In this document: one piece after another, positions 45,940-57,620 of the stretch
Numbering within the stretch: position 1 is the stretch's first letter
Layout: the number at the start of each line of letters is the position of its first letter
Assembly: GCF_029873635.1 (NCBI RefSeq)
Contig: NC_080425.1
Location: 45,154,402 to 45,218,401 of the forward strand
Length of the DNA stretch: 64,000 nt
Reading direction: 5' to 3'
From: Malania oleifera
Taxonomy: Eukaryota > Streptophyta > Magnoliopsida > Santalales > Ximeniaceae
The notes under the pieces: model-generated
The model's input: only the letters and a program-made list of their open reading frames with translations
What the model was told of the DNA's origin: nothing
Database searches by the model: none
Made by a program: the position numbers and the translations under genes

Positions 45940-47960
45940 CTTAATTTCCAAAAATGCCAATTTACTTGGTCTAAGGCAACTGCTACAGCTTTTGAAGAAA
46001 TGAAGTGGCAAATGAATGAAGCTCCCTTGCATCCAATCACACTTTTAAATGAAAAGTTAAAAGAGGCCAAGAAGAAATACTCAACTTATGACAAGGAGTT
46101 ATAAGTTCCAGTACATGCCCATTGCTATTGCGAACATTATTATCTTATCCTGAAGGAGTTTCTTCTATTCTCTGACCATGAGGCTAAAGTATATCAATTC
46201 ACAAAAGAAGTTGAGTCATCAAGACTCATAACATCAAATGGGTTTCCTTCTTGCAAGAATATTCATTTGTAATCAAACAAAAGGATGGGATTCAGAACAA
46301 AGCAGACCAAGTGCACCATATTCTCTCTTCAATGACTGTCCAAGTGGTTGGTCTTAAACAACTCAAGAGACATTATGCTTCTTGCGAAGATTTCAGTGTT
46401 ATATATTGGTAATCTGCTAGCTGAGTAGCAAACTAATGATCCAGATTTTTCTCTCTATGAAGGATTTTTTTTTTTTCCCAAGCAGAATCGCTTCTGCTCA
46501 TCCAACACTTCTCTCAAGTTGGGAATTACATCCCTGAGAAGCAGCAGATCATTTTGGGCGTGATTAAACAATTTCTATGATGGAAGATTCTTTCTATTTT
46601 CCTAGCTCAAAGCGAGATGTTGCTAAAATTGTCACTCAATGCCGCACATGCCAGCTAGCTAAAGGAAGAAAGAAGAACAATGGTCTTTACATGCCTTTAC
46701 AAAAAGCCATGAGCCATGGGAATAACTTAAAATGGACCCTGTCCTAGAGGTGCCAAAAACTTCCAAGGGTTTCAACCACTCTGTTGTGGTTATTGATAGG
46801 TTTCCCAAAAAGGCACTACTTTATTCAATGCTCAATGACATCAAATGCTATCCAATATAAAAAAGATCTTTTTTCAAGAAGTTGAAACTCACATGGTTTA
46901 CCAAGCTTATCCGCTACTTTTAGAGAATCCCATTGAAGTTGATAAATACAACCCTCATTTTTTCTACTTCCTTCCAACCAAAAATGGAAGGACAAACCAA
47001 GTTTGTAAACCAAAGTTTACGTGATCTCTTCAGGTGCCTAGTTGTGATCATTTTACCACTTGGTATTAATTACTTTCTATGGCAGAATTTTCAACAATAG
47101 TTCTACAAATAGATTGATAGAATTATTGTATGCAAGCCCCTTGAGATTGTTTTAGGCTTGCAGCCAAGAAAGCCTATTGACATGGTTTCATTACCTATCA
47201 ATGCCAGAATTAGTGGTGGTGCAAAAAGATTTGTCAAGTGCGCAAGGAATATTCATGATGGAGTGAGAAGGAAAATTGCACTTAGCAATGGAAGTTACAA
47301 GGCACTTGCTGATCTACAAAGACGGTTTGTCGAATTTGAAGGTGATACGTTAATGATCGCATATGAACCAAGCAGTTTCTTGGGACCTAGAAGAAGCCAC
47401 ATTCCAAGAATATCAGACAATACAATATTGTGAAGAAGGCAAGCTCCAAAGTTATTGCCCTTGAATTACCAGAAGATTGGGGCATTAGTAACATTTTCAA
47501 TGTTGAAGATCCAACACTAATGGTGGTTACCAGGATATGTTGTTCAATGATAAGGCGCTTGCTCACTTAGCATTGACACATAAACTGAGGGATAATTAAA
47601 GATGTGCTTGATGACTAAATAGTTGCAGCACATGGCGGTGGATACAAGAAGTTCATTGTTAACCAAAAGGAGGATCCTCCACTGGATTCAGTGGAGTGTA
47701 CATTTGTACTTGAGGTATGCTGACCAATACTTTAATCACAGCATGTATGAGAAATATCACCCCTTTTACTCAAAGTTTTCCAGTTCTTCCAAGCCAAAAA
47801 AGAGATTATGGGAGCCAACAGTAGTCAACCTATGCATAAAAAAAGGAGGGGCAGAGGCCTTGATTCAAATGCCTAAGTTCTTATTTGGCAATGCCAAGAT
47901 GGGTTGGGATCAATCTGGGATGTCTCTAAGAAAATCATCAGGCTTCAGTTAATGTTTGCT
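45940..47960 (+). mobile_element. Ty3/gypsy pol fragment, chromovirus-like, broken
   Basis: Readable text in order: NEAP..., KKKYSTYDKEL (RNase H), KWVSFLQEYSFVIKQKDG, SSMTVQVVGLKQLKRHYA (46320-46400), QCRTCQLAKGRKKN (zinc finger, about 46640), SKGFNHSVVVIDRFPK (integrase core start, about 46770), then the integrase end LQPRKPIDMVSLPINARISG and LADLQRRFVEFEGD (47158-47350), LELPEDWGISNIFNVED (about 47460). A chromodomain-like stretch may follow. It has many breaks. No LTR was matched to it. Confidence 0.8.
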
Positions 47961-48771
47961 TAAGTTGTCTTGAGGTTCAGAATACAATTTTTATGTTTTC
48001 GCTGTAGAAGCATTTTGGTATTTTGAACTTGTGCTGCAATAGTGGGCAGCCAAATTGGGTTTTTCAGTTCTGGACTTATTTTTATAATCTGTGGCAGATA
48101 TGACAAGTTTCAATGGGTCCAAAAGGAATCCAAATCTTGTCAAAAACAGTCAATCCTTTAGTCTCAAAGTTTACTTCTGCACCAAGGGAACTTGGTCTCC
48201 AAGATCCTAAAATATGGTTGTATTCAACTTGTTTTGGCATGGAAAGAAATAAAGTAATTCAACTCTCTTGCCTTGATGTGCTATGCATATTTTCTAGGGT
48301 GTGATCGCTGGATTTGCTACAGTGCTCTCATGTTATTGTTTAAAACACAACATACCTCCAATTTAATTTCTCCCTCCTTTGCAAGCCTAATCAGAATTCA
48401 GAGCCCTTTCCATCAGTTGTTTATAACTTCACAGGTTCTCATTCACAGACATACAAAATACAGCCTCGTTATACTCACGAGATTATTTCCAAACATATAA
48501 TTTGACAACAAGAGACACTAAAGGGCTATTAAAAGTTACCCTACAAATAACAACGAAAGAACTTAAATAAGGAAATAACAACTCTGCCGCTAAAAGGTGA
48601 GAAGATTACAACTCAGCGCTTCAGTTTGCTGCTCAAAAAAAAAAAAAAAAACCAATCACACAGAGCAATACCTTAAAGAAAGTCCGGCCCTATAAGGCTA
48701 TAACCTGCTTTTCCTTGATCCTTTTATTGCCTGCATCACCAGTCCATTCCCTTCCCCCATGATCTGCATCT
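47961..48771. other. No gene recognised
   Basis: Possibly the 3' non-coding part of the gypsy fragment at first; afterwards plain sequence with an A tract (about 48636-48651). No coding signal. Confidence 0.4.
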
Positions 48772-48799
48772 CTTGTATTTATTAAAATTTAAATAAAAA

Positions 48800-48975
48800 A
48801 AAAAGGGGTCCCTAAGCCATAAGGCTCCCCACTTCACGAGGGCAAGGGGAGGGTCATCATGGTGTACGCAGCCTTACCTCTAGTTTTATGTAGAGAGGTT
48901 GTTTCCTTGGACTCAAACCCATGACCAACCAGTGACAAGGAGCAACCTTGCTATTGATCCAAGGCCCACCCCTCA
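48800..48975 (-). mobile_element. Au-like SINE, minus strand
   Basis: Read on the minus strand: TGGGCCTTGGATC, AGGTTGCTCCTTGTCACTGG, CATGGGTTTGAGTCCAAGGA (B-box region), AACAACCTCTCTACAT, GGTAAGGCTGCGTACAC and ACCCTCCCCTTGCCC. These are the Au-family landmarks with differences. The flanks share cttgtatttat (48772-48782 and 48979-48989) as a probable target duplication. Confidence 0.75.
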
Positions 48976-48989
48976 TCCCTTGTATTTAT

Positions 48990-50763
48990 AAAAATAAAAA
49001 TAAAAGAAGAAGAGGAAGAAGAAGTCTCAATTCAGCAAAGTAAGAAGCCAGGCAGCAAACACGCAAATATCATCATGGGTCCTTACTTTCTCCAACAATA
49101 GCTCGTCATCAACTTCCGGTATTGCATCCATCTCTTCCTCACCATGACTAAAGTTCCAACTCCCTCTTGTATGTCAAATGCTTTTATGAAAGCTCATCAA
49201 ACATTAGTGAGTAATTGTCAAGAAGACTACCCATAATGTCAAATATATGACATGATATTGGTTCAATTCTAGAAGACAGTATCAGCTAGTTAGGCAGCAC
49301 ATTGGATGTAACTACCACAACTGGTTAAAATACGATGTAAGTGAAAGACTTCTCTGTATGGGGCAAAAAGCCCATATGCGGGGCCTGGCTTGCTTACTCC
49401 ATGGAAGGTGGGTTTTTAACTGTGAATCTGCTGAACAGCCTTGCAATTGACAAGCGAGGCTTGTGGGAGCAAATATATTTTTCCAAGATTGACTCAAGAA
49501 CTCTTAGAATCAAATCAAGTTTCAAAGAGGAAATTAATGGCATATTGCCTCAAAGCACTGGATTGGTTGTGAAATAAAAATAATAGCTCAGGGAATTTAT
49601 GCTAGAATTCTTCATCAGCTATAAAACCCAAATAGTTTCATAAAAATTAAATCATTGCTGCAGTGTACGAATAGGACAAGGGGCCTACCAACCTTGTATA
49701 TTTGCATCTTGACACCCAAGCATCCATCAAATACCATGGTTTGGCAGAAAGGATTGTTTATTCTATATTGAGCTCTGTAGCCAGTATCGTTATTCAGTCA
49801 AGATTTACTGTTTATCAATTTTTACGAGGGGGAGGGATGGAATCTTGTCTTCTTGGTCCTTCAACTATTCCTGAATTTCATGCATGGTCAAATAACCTCA
49901 GCCCCATAAGCAATAGCCAAACAAAAACATTTACGCAGCTGTTTTTGGGGATGGGCAAGGAGGATGTCTCTTTCTTCAAGAGTTCTTTCAATCCCTGGGA
50001 AACCATGCAACAATTATGCAATCTGAGCTATGGATGATCTTTCGCATCCTAACACTAAGATTTAAAAAGATATATTTCCATGTTTCCTAACTGAAATATT
50101 TCTATATGAATTTATAAAATGACATATTTTACAGTCTATTTGCTGTGAACTAAACATATCTATCTTCTTGATGAGCAGTAAAGCAAGGTAGACAACAGAA
50201 CCTTACAAATGTTGAACAAAGACGAGACTCTGTACTTGACCTGTTTGCCTTTAGATAAAACCTACATGAGCACAAGTCAACAAGGAATGCTTCAATAGTA
50301 GATAGTTTGACCAAATTCAAATGGGGAAGCATCATAGAAAGAAAAATTTACTAACCAAACAACCATATGATATGTCAGCCGATTGTCATATTCCCACCAC
50401 CGATAATACCTGCATTCAAGCAATAATCTCCCCTCTTCTCACATTGTTTAGTTTATTGCTAGTCACCTGCTTGCTCTATTACCTTTACACAATTCTTGTT
50501 TACCAAAACATGTTGTAGGAATTTATCCTTCGTCCAAATTGAGGTACTCTACAACTGAGATTTCTCAATCAAAATCTCTCCAGATGCACTTCTCACGCTA
50601 CGCATTGCACAAGTATTTTCTTTCATCAGATTGTGCTATTTTCCAACTGAGTTATCTCAAACATAAAAATCTCATGTCCTTCCTGTCTCAAGTTCATGCT
50701 TCCCAATTCTTTATCATCTGTTGACTGCAACACTCTGACTGCCATCACATCCCTAATCAAGAG
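48990..50763. other. No gene recognised; 3' flank of the PORR gene at its right end
   Basis: Frames up to about 111 residues (49702-50037) have no recognisable domain. The last few hundred bases probably include the 3' UTR of the PORR gene, but no clear poly(A) signal stands out. Confidence 0.4.
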
Positions 50764-52020
50764 CTACAACCTCATTTCCTCAACATTAGTAGCATCCTCT
50801 AACTCAGAATCAGACAAGCCATTGGACTGCTCTTCCTGCTCTTTTCTGCTTTTATGAGTCTGATTTGACTTGGAATTGATCTTCTTTTTATGCCCAGCAC
50901 CAAAAACTACATGGGGTTTACGCCACTTTTTTGCTTTGTTCATGAGGTAAATATACCGATGCCTCATACCCATCAATGGATGCTTCTCAACCAAAAAGTC
51001 CTTCCTATAACCCTCCCTGAGAACCACAGTCTGCGTCCTAATCTTATTCGAAACATAAAAAATCCCAGGGTGATGAACCAAAGCCTTCTTAAACCTGGAC
51101 CCAAACCCCAAATAATCTCCAAAATAAAACACATTCTCCCTTTCCGTCTTCTTTGACACAAGTAAATGAAGCAACTCATGAAGAACCGCCACGGTCCACT
51201 TCTCCGCCTGATCACTACTCGGGGATAGATGGAATGCATTCTCATACGGCGAAATGTAAGGCAAGTTTTGCCATTCATCAACCCAATTCTTCACCTTCTT
51301 CTCCAAATCAAACCCTTTAGGCAATTGCATGGCAAAGGAGAGCCGCAAACCCTTCTTATACCCCCAATTCTCACTCATTGCCCTCTTCTCCATCACCGAA
51401 ACCGCAAGATCCTCTCTCCAAGAAACCAATTCCAAGCCAAGCACTTCGGACTCATTCAAGCGATCCTGCAAACTACAAACCTCAAAATACTCAGGAAAAT
51501 CGGAGAGAAGTGTAAGAAGGTAATCATGGGGAAGACCAAGGTCATATTTAAAGCGATCGATTACACTGAACGGAAGCTTTCTTGCTCGTGTAAGCATTAG
51601 AAATTTCACAAGTCTCTCCACGACCTCTACGCGACGATCCGGAGAATCATGGATTGCACTTTCTTCCTTATGGAGGGTGAGAGCGCGGGGCGCGAGGCGC
51701 ACGTGAGGGTGGGCTTTGGGATGAGGTTGGAATTGTTGGAAGACAGAGTTGTACTTCTGTAAGAATTTAGCGACGGTGGTGGGGAGGTTGAGGGCGACTT
51801 TGGCGGCGGAGGTGGCGGAAATGGAAAGGGCTCTGGAGGGTGCAGAGAGAATGAGGTTCTTGAGCAAGAGCATGGGTTTGAGATTTTTCTCTCTCTGGAC
51901 GACCTCGTCGAGGTAGGGGTCTCGAACCCATTTGATCCGGGCTTCAACGAAGGTTCGGCGATGGTGAAAACGGTGGGCGAGGAGGGATATGGCGGCGGGG
52001 GTGCAGCGGAGGACAGACAT
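50764..52020 (-). CDS. WTF9: PORR-domain organelle RNA-splicing protein, WTF9-like
   Basis: An intact, intronless 418-residue frame. Residues ~1-25 are basic and hydroxylated without acidic residues (MSVLRCTPAAISLLAHRFHH), fitting a mitochondrial transit peptide. From ~27 the PORR (plant organelle RNA recognition) domain begins with ARIKWVRDPYLDEVVQREKN and continues through FLQKYNSVFQQF, RLAPRALTLHKEE, RLVKFLMLTRARKLPFSVID, DLGLPHDYLLTLLSDFPEYF, WQNLPYISPYENAFHL, AVLHELLHLLVSKKTE, FKKALVHHPGIFYVSNKIRT and VEKHPLMGMRHRYIYLMN. The tail is Lys-rich, then acidic. PORR proteins bind and splice group II introns. The text agrees best with my memory of WTF9, known in Arabidopsis for mitochondrial rpl2 and ccmFc intron splicing; orthology needs a tree. 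The start was chosen as the first Met ahead of the transit-like segment. It has no introns and no gene neighbours; the surroundings are repeats. Confidence 0.9.
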   Translation of the reverse strand: MSVLRCTPAAISLLAHRFHHRRTFVEARIKWVRDPYLDEVVQREKNLKPMLLLKNLILSAPSRALSISATSAAKVALNLPTTVAKFLQKYNSVFQQFQPHPKAHPHVRLAPRALTLHKEESAIHDSPDRRVEVVERLVKFLMLTRARKLPFSVIDRFKYDLGLPHDYLLTLLSDFPEYFEVCSLQDRLNESEVLGLELVSWREDLAVSVMEKRAMSENWGYKKGLRLSFAMQLPKGFDLEKKVKNWVDEWQNLPYISPYENAFHLSPSSDQAEKWTVAVLHELLHLLVSKKTERENVFYFGDYLGFGSRFKKALVHHPGIFYVSNKIRTQTVVLREGYRKDFLVEKHPLMGMRHRYIYLMNKAKKWRKPHVVFGAGHKKKINSKSNQTHKSRKEQEEQSNGLSDSELEDATNVEEMRL

Positions 52021-52146
52021 AGCTGGGCAGGGGACTTGACTGGAATTTGACAGAAAGTCTTCGTTTCGGAACTAACCGACTGTCCGTAGGCATCAGCCGC
52101 GTCCAATCGAGTCGGCTCACCGATATTTTCTTCTTCCCTTTTTGGA

Positions 52147-52180
52147 AGCCCATCCATGGCGGGTCAGAAAATAATGGGCT
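52147..52180 (-). promoter_or_regulatory. Two site II-like promoter motifs upstream of the PORR gene
   Basis: TGGGCT occurs twice about 130-160 bases upstream of the start codon, at 52147-52152 (minus strand) and 52175-52180 (plus strand). Such TGGGCC/T site II elements are common in promoters of nuclear genes for plant mitochondrial proteins, bound by TCP factors. No TATA box is evident. Confidence 0.45.
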
Positions 52181-52588
52181 CCAAAATTATTAAGATTCCA
52201 TTTAATTGTCAAAAATATTTTTAATTTTTAAAAATTTCTTAACAAATTATAAAATTTTAATTTATTTTTTAGTTATTTCATATTCATATTCATATTTTAA
52301 AAAAAAAAGTAAGAAATAAAGAGTTTGTCTAAATGTACAAAATAATTTTTTATTTTTTATTTTAGATTTCAAAATAATTATAAAGAAGGCAATTTTTTAA
52401 AAAAATTAAATAATAATATAGAGTAATATTTAGGATTATGGATTTCGGGATTTGAATTTGAATTTAAGTGCACTTAGAAAAATTATATGCTTAATTAATA
52501 CAAATTAAAATTTAAAATCTGAATTTCATGCTCGCATACAAAAAGTAAAAGTTAAAGGTTTAAAAAAATGTTTTCCAACTATATATAT
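52181..52588. other. AT-rich sequence without features
   Basis: Very AT-rich upstream flank of the PORR gene. No gene or repeat boundary recognised. Confidence 0.5.
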
Positions 52589-52755
52589 TGTTAGGACTGG
52601 AGGAGTCCATAGGTGTGCTTGACACACATGGGTAAACATCAACTTGACTCAAAAGTTTAAACCTATTGGGTCTTAGGCCCAACCATGTATATAAGCACTC
52701 ATCATTCACTCTAATTTTCTAATGTGGGATAAGCTCGCAAATGGAATTCTCAACA
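52589..52755 (-). repeat. TRIM 3' LTR
   Basis: 167 bp, partner of 53086-53252. Contains a tatataag motif near the middle, also present in the partner. Confidence 0.93.
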
Positions 52756-53085
52756 ATCTCTCCTTCACTTGTGAGTTCCAACTGCTCCCCTTTAAACGGA
52801 AACAATCTCCCTTATGGGAGTAAGCTCAATTCCCCAACAGTTGTTCAAGTGGGTCTTACCACTGGCACCTTACGTGTCTCGGATTGCATTCCACGTGCCT
52901 CCGAACCAATCCTACCTCCCACGCCTTGACCCTCTTCAGATCCATCCCAGGCCTAGATGATCCTTATTGGTCTCGGTCACACACTTGGTCTTCTAACTGT
53001 TAGCATGTCAAGAGAATTAACTTCACATTTTGACTTTTATGATATCACTCACCCAGAGTTATGAACCTTCGGCTTTGATACCACT

Positions 53086-53252
53086 TGTTAGGACTGAATG
53101 AGTCCATAGGTAGGCTTAGTACACATGGGTAAACACCAACTTGACCCAAAAGCTTAAGCCTATTGGGTCTTGGGCCCAACCATGTATATAAGCACCCATC
53201 ATCCACTCTAATTTTCTAATGTGGGATAAGCTCACAAGTGGAATTCTCAACA
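53086..53252 (-). repeat. TRIM 5' LTR
   Basis: 167 bp, next to the primer site. Ends at the tatat target duplication. Confidence 0.93.
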
Positions 53253-53800
53253 TATATATATATATATATGTATGTATGTATATAAACAAAGTGAACAAAC
53301 TTCTATTTTCACATTTGGGCATGTATCACATGGTCATTCGCACTTATTCACACCAAACGACTCAATTTCTTAACTTCTACAGGCATGTGTTCCTAATATT
53401 TCCCTTGCAGTTGTCTAAAACCAATACATTGTACATTTTTTTACATTCTAGGCAATTGCAAAACATGCTTTGACGATCATCCACTAGCACGAATCATTGC
53501 TAAGGTGGTGTATTTTAACAATATTTTTATCCTTGTGCTTATTTGATTATCCAGAATTAGCCTTAAACAAACTTAGTTCTGTTACACTCTATAACGACCT
53601 CAAAATTTAAATCATTTCATATTATTATTTTCCTTTTTCTTTTCATAAACACATATGAGTTACTCTAATACCCGTTCTATGAAAATCCCAGGCCTCAAAA
53701 GGACACTGGTGTATTCCTATATACAATAATCATACCTACGCAGCGGAAACATAAATTATACATCCATACATACCATACAATACCAAGAATATGTATTTTT
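53253..53800. other. Microsatellite, then sequence resembling a gypsy LTR or UTR
   Basis: (TA)n runs from about 53253 to 53284 with some TATG. At 53590-53790 there is acgacctcaaaatttaaatc and ctacgcagcggaaacataa, wording I associate with the non-coding part of Tekay/Del-like gypsy elements; this is a weak memory match. Confidence 0.3.
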
Positions 53801-54143
53801 AAACTATAGCTATATATCTCTCTATATATATATATTTATCGATCACACACACACACACACTCTCACTCTCTCTCTCTCTCTCTCTTTATTTCTCTATAAC
53901 TTTCTCTCCCTCTCTCTCTCCCTCTCTCTCTCTCTTTCTCTATATATATATGTATAAATTTCTCTTTCTCCCTCCCCCTCTCAATCTCTCTCTCTCCATT
54001 TCTATCTCTCTCTCTTCCTCTATCAATCTATCTGTCTCTCTCTCTGTCCGTCCCTCTCTCTCTCCCTCTCTCTCTCTCTCTCTCCCTCCACCCTCTCTAT
54101 CTCACTCTTTTTCCCTCTCTCTATCTCTCCATTTCTATCTCAC

Positions 54144-54194
<51 letters not shown>

Positions 54195-54618
54195 TTCCCT
54201 CTATCCCTCTCTCTCACTCCCTCTCTCTCTCTATTTCTCTCCGTCCCTCTCTCTCTCTCTCACTCTCTCCCCCCTCTATATCTCTCCCACTCACTCTCTC
54301 TCTCTCTCTCCATTTCTATATATATCTCTCTCTACCTATCTATCGTTCTCTCTTTGTCTGTCCCTCTCTCTCTTTCTCTCTCTCTTTATCTCACACTCTC
54401 TCCCCCACTCTCTCTCTCCATCTCTCTATAAATTTCTCTTTCTCCCTCCCCCTCTCTATCTCTCTCCATTTCTATCTCTCTCTCTCAATCAATCTATTTG
54501 TCTCTCTCTGTCCGCTCTCTCTCTCTCTCTTTCTATCTCTATCTCTCTCTGTGTCTCTCTCTCTCTCTCCCTCCCTCCCCCTCCACCCTCTCTCTCTCTC
54601 TCTCTCTCTCTCTCCTTC
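53801..54618. repeat. (CT)n-dominated low-complexity block, left of the gap
   Basis: Almost entirely pyrimidine, with (TC)n runs, ccct breaks and short (TA)n pieces. Long frames of Ser-Leu repeats here are translations of the dinucleotide repeat and not genes. Within it a ~450 base portion recurs: aaatttctctttctccctcc at about 53957 and again at about 54430. Confidence 0.9.
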
Positions 54619-54718
54619 NNNNNNNNNNNNNNNNNNNNNNNNNNNNNNNNNNNNNNNNNNNNNNNNNNNNNNNNNNNNNNNNNNNNNNNNNNNNNNNNNN
54701 NNNNNNNNNNNNNNNNNN
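54619..54718. other. Assembly gap, 100 N
   Basis: Exactly 100 unknown bases; the round number indicates a scaffold gap of unknown true size. Confidence 0.99.
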
Positions 54719-55015
54719 GCAACGCCCGGCGCGCGCGCGCGAAAGCAACCGGTAGAGGCGCGGCGCAGAAGCGCGAGGCGGTCGGGCCGGGGACGCCCCA
54801 GCGCGCGCTAGCTAGCGCGCTCGCGCGCGCGCGCGCGAGACACTACCATAGAGAGCGAGATAAGGCGGCACGCAAGCGCCCGCGCTCGCTCCCGCAGGTA
54901 GAGCACTGCTCTCAAGGTGCTCTCAATCCCGAGGCACGCAACCACTCTCGCTCCTGCTTTCTATCACGCTCTCATAGTTCCCTCTCCCTCTCCATACCGC
55001 CCTTATCTGCCGTAT

Positions 55016-55059
<44 letters not shown>

Positions 55060-55169
55060 CTCCTCTCTCGCTCTCTATATATCTCTCTCCAACTGTCTCT
55101 CTTTTCCTCCCATCTGACTCTCTATGTCTCTCTCTCCCTCCTCTCCCTTCCTCTATCTCTGCCTCTTTT

Positions 55170-55209
<40 letters not shown>

Positions 55210-57384
55210 CTACCCCGCATCGCGCTTTATAGAGGAATTACATCCCCTCTCTCTTGCCAGACCACCGCACAGCGATAGATGGCGCAGCTCGGCGCGCGCC
55301 TCGGACCGCGAGCTCGCGCGCGCGCCGGCGCGCGCGCCCGCGAGAAACGCGCACCAGCGAGCGCGAGCGAGAGAGAGCGCGCGCGACGCGAACACGACGC
55401 GCGCGAGCGAGAGAGACCCAAGCTGCGCGCGAGAGAGAGAAAGACAAACAAGAGAGCGCGCGAGACGACGCGCACGAGCGATCACGGAGGCGCCGGAGAG
55501 CGCGGGCGGGGGAGCGGCGAGAGCGCGCGCGGGCGAGCGCGAGGGCCAGCCGAGAGGAGAGAGAGGAGCCAGCGAGGGAAACGAGCGCGCCAAAGAGCGA
55601 GAGAAAGAGCGCGAGAGGGGGCCCGGGAGCGCGAACGCACGAACGCACGCAAGCGCGCGGAGAGCGAGCAACGCAAGAGCGCCCGAGAGCGAGAGAGAGA
55701 GACAACGGGCGCGGGAGGGAGAGGGAAGAACGCGCCGGGAAAGAGCGCGGAGAGAGAGCAAGAGCGCGCGAGGGCGGAGAGAGGATAGACGCGAGGGGGA
55801 AGGCAAGGAGAGCCGAAAGCGCGCGAGAGCGCGACCGACGCGCGAGAGAGCAGAAAAGGCGCGCACAAAAGGAGAGACAGAGGGCGAGGAGCACGAGAGG
55901 CGAGGGCCCGATCGAGACCTCACGAGCGAGCGCGAGCGAGCGCACGAGCGAGAGCAGAGCAGAGAGAGACGAGCGAGGGAGAGCAAGAAGGAGAAAGGCA
56001 GCAGGGAGCGAGGGCGCACAACGCGGGCGAGCGCGAGGGGAGAGCGAGAGGGCGCAGAGGGAGTAGAGAGAGAGAGAGAGAAAGACCGAGAGAACGCGAG
56101 AGAGGGAGCGAAGACAAGAGAGGGGAACAGCAGAAGAGAAAAAGCGCTATGGGATGTTCGAGAGAGCTCGCGCGCGATTCTCTCCCTCACTATCTTCCCT
56201 ACTCGCTTTATAGAGCTCTCATCTCTGTATATTCGGAGCTCTCTAGACGTCAAGAAAGGAATGCAATCTCTCTCTCCCTCACTATCTCTCTCTCTCTCCC
56301 TCTCCTCTCTCTCCTACCCTCTCTTGACTCTCTGATATCTCTCTCCAGCTCTCTGCGGAGGCGCGAAAGAACGAGAGCGGGAACGAACAGAGAAACGTCG
56401 AGAGAGAGCTAGCAGCGAGCACGCGCGCGAGCGCGCGAGCGAGCGAGTAGCGCGGGCACGAGAAAGACAGAGGCGCGCGCGCGCGCGCGCGCGCGAGGGC
56501 GAGCGCGGGGAGGCCGAGCGGGGACGCGCTGAGCGGAGCGAGCGAGCGGCGCGATGCGCGCACGCGCGCGCGACGCGCGCGCGCGCGCGCGGCGCGCGCG
56601 CAGCGGCGCGCGCGCGAGCGCGCGCGCACGCGGCGGGCGCGACCGCGCGCGCGCGCGCGCGCGCGCGCGAGCGCGCGCGCGGAGCGAGCTGGCCGGAGGT
56701 GCCCCAGCGCTAGCGCGAGCACGCCGAACAAGAGAGCAGACGAGCGCGAGAGCGCACGATCGCTAAGGGAGGCGCCGGCGCGCGCTGGCGGGGGGCGCGA
56801 GAGCGAGCTCGAGGGCGCGAGCGGGTCAAGCGAGCGAGCGGGGGATACCGATAGGGAAAGATCGAGCAGAGATCGACGCGAAAGATAGAGAGAGAGGTAC
56901 CGGGGCGAGCGCACGAAAGCAAGCAAGCAACGAGAGAGAGAGCGCGCTCGAGCGCGCGCTCTCTCTCATCTCGCTCTCTGGCTAACTCCACGCGCTCCAT
57001 CGTTCTCTATATTATATAACGGTCGCTGTATGTCTCGAATAGAGACAGCGTCCATCCAGCTCTAGCTCTCTATCACTCTCTATCCGTGTCTCTCATTTCC
57101 TCTCTCTCTCGCTGTCTTGTTCTCTCGCGATCTCTAACTCATCTCAACAGATATCTATATATCGTCTCTCTCAGACATCGACATATTTCTAGGTAAAACG
57201 CGCGTCTAGGTGAGAGCTCGAGAGAGGAAGAAGAATAGAGAGAAGGAGTAGAGCTAGAGAGAGAGAGGAAGAGAGAGAGGAAGAGAGAGAGAGAGAGAGA
57301 GAGAGAGCAGAGAGAGAGAGAGAGAAGAGAGCGACAGAGAGAGAGAGGGAAGAAAGCAGGTAAGAGAGCATAGAGGAGAGAGCA

Positions 57385-57438
<54 letters not shown>

Positions 57439-57578
57439 AGAGAGAGAGAAAAGAAGGAGAAAGACGGATATTTCTCTCTCTATTTCTCTCCATCCCTCTC
57501 TCTTTCCCTCCCATCTCACTCTCTATATCTCTCTCTCTCTCTCTCGCTCTATATCTCTCCCTCCCTCTCTCTCCCTCC

Positions 57579-57620
<42 letters not shown>

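Larger units (their letters stand above)
52589..53252 (-). mobile_element. TRIM (terminal-repeat retrotransposon in miniature), 664 bp, both LTRs present
   Basis: Two 167 bp direct repeats (52589-52755 and 53086-53252) each start TGTTAGGACTG and end TTCTCAACA on the plus strand. They differ at about 16 of 167 positions by eye. The element is flanked by tatat on both sides (52584-52588, 53253-53257). Next to the right repeat the minus strand reads TGGTATCAAAGCC (53072-53084), the Met-tRNA primer site; next to the left repeat it reads GTGAAGGAGAGAT, a purine tract. It therefore runs on the minus strand. No coding region lies inside, as normal for TRIMs. The divergence suggests an insertion several million years old. 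Confidence 0.93.

Noticed and set aside
22690-47960. One chromovirus-like gypsy element split into gag (22690-24240) and pol (45940-47960)
   Set aside because: The pieces are 22 kb apart with several unrelated elements between, and nothing visible ties them to one copy.
53950-56335. Frames of 235-442 residues rich in Ser-Leu or Arg-Ala-Glu
   Set aside because: They are translations of CT/GA and G(A/C) repeats, are open in several frames on both strands, and one runs through the N gap.
54719-57000. rDNA or bacterial contamination as the cause of high GC
   Set aside because: No rRNA motif and no coding structure; the pattern is dinucleotide repetition that grades into (GA)n and (CT)n.
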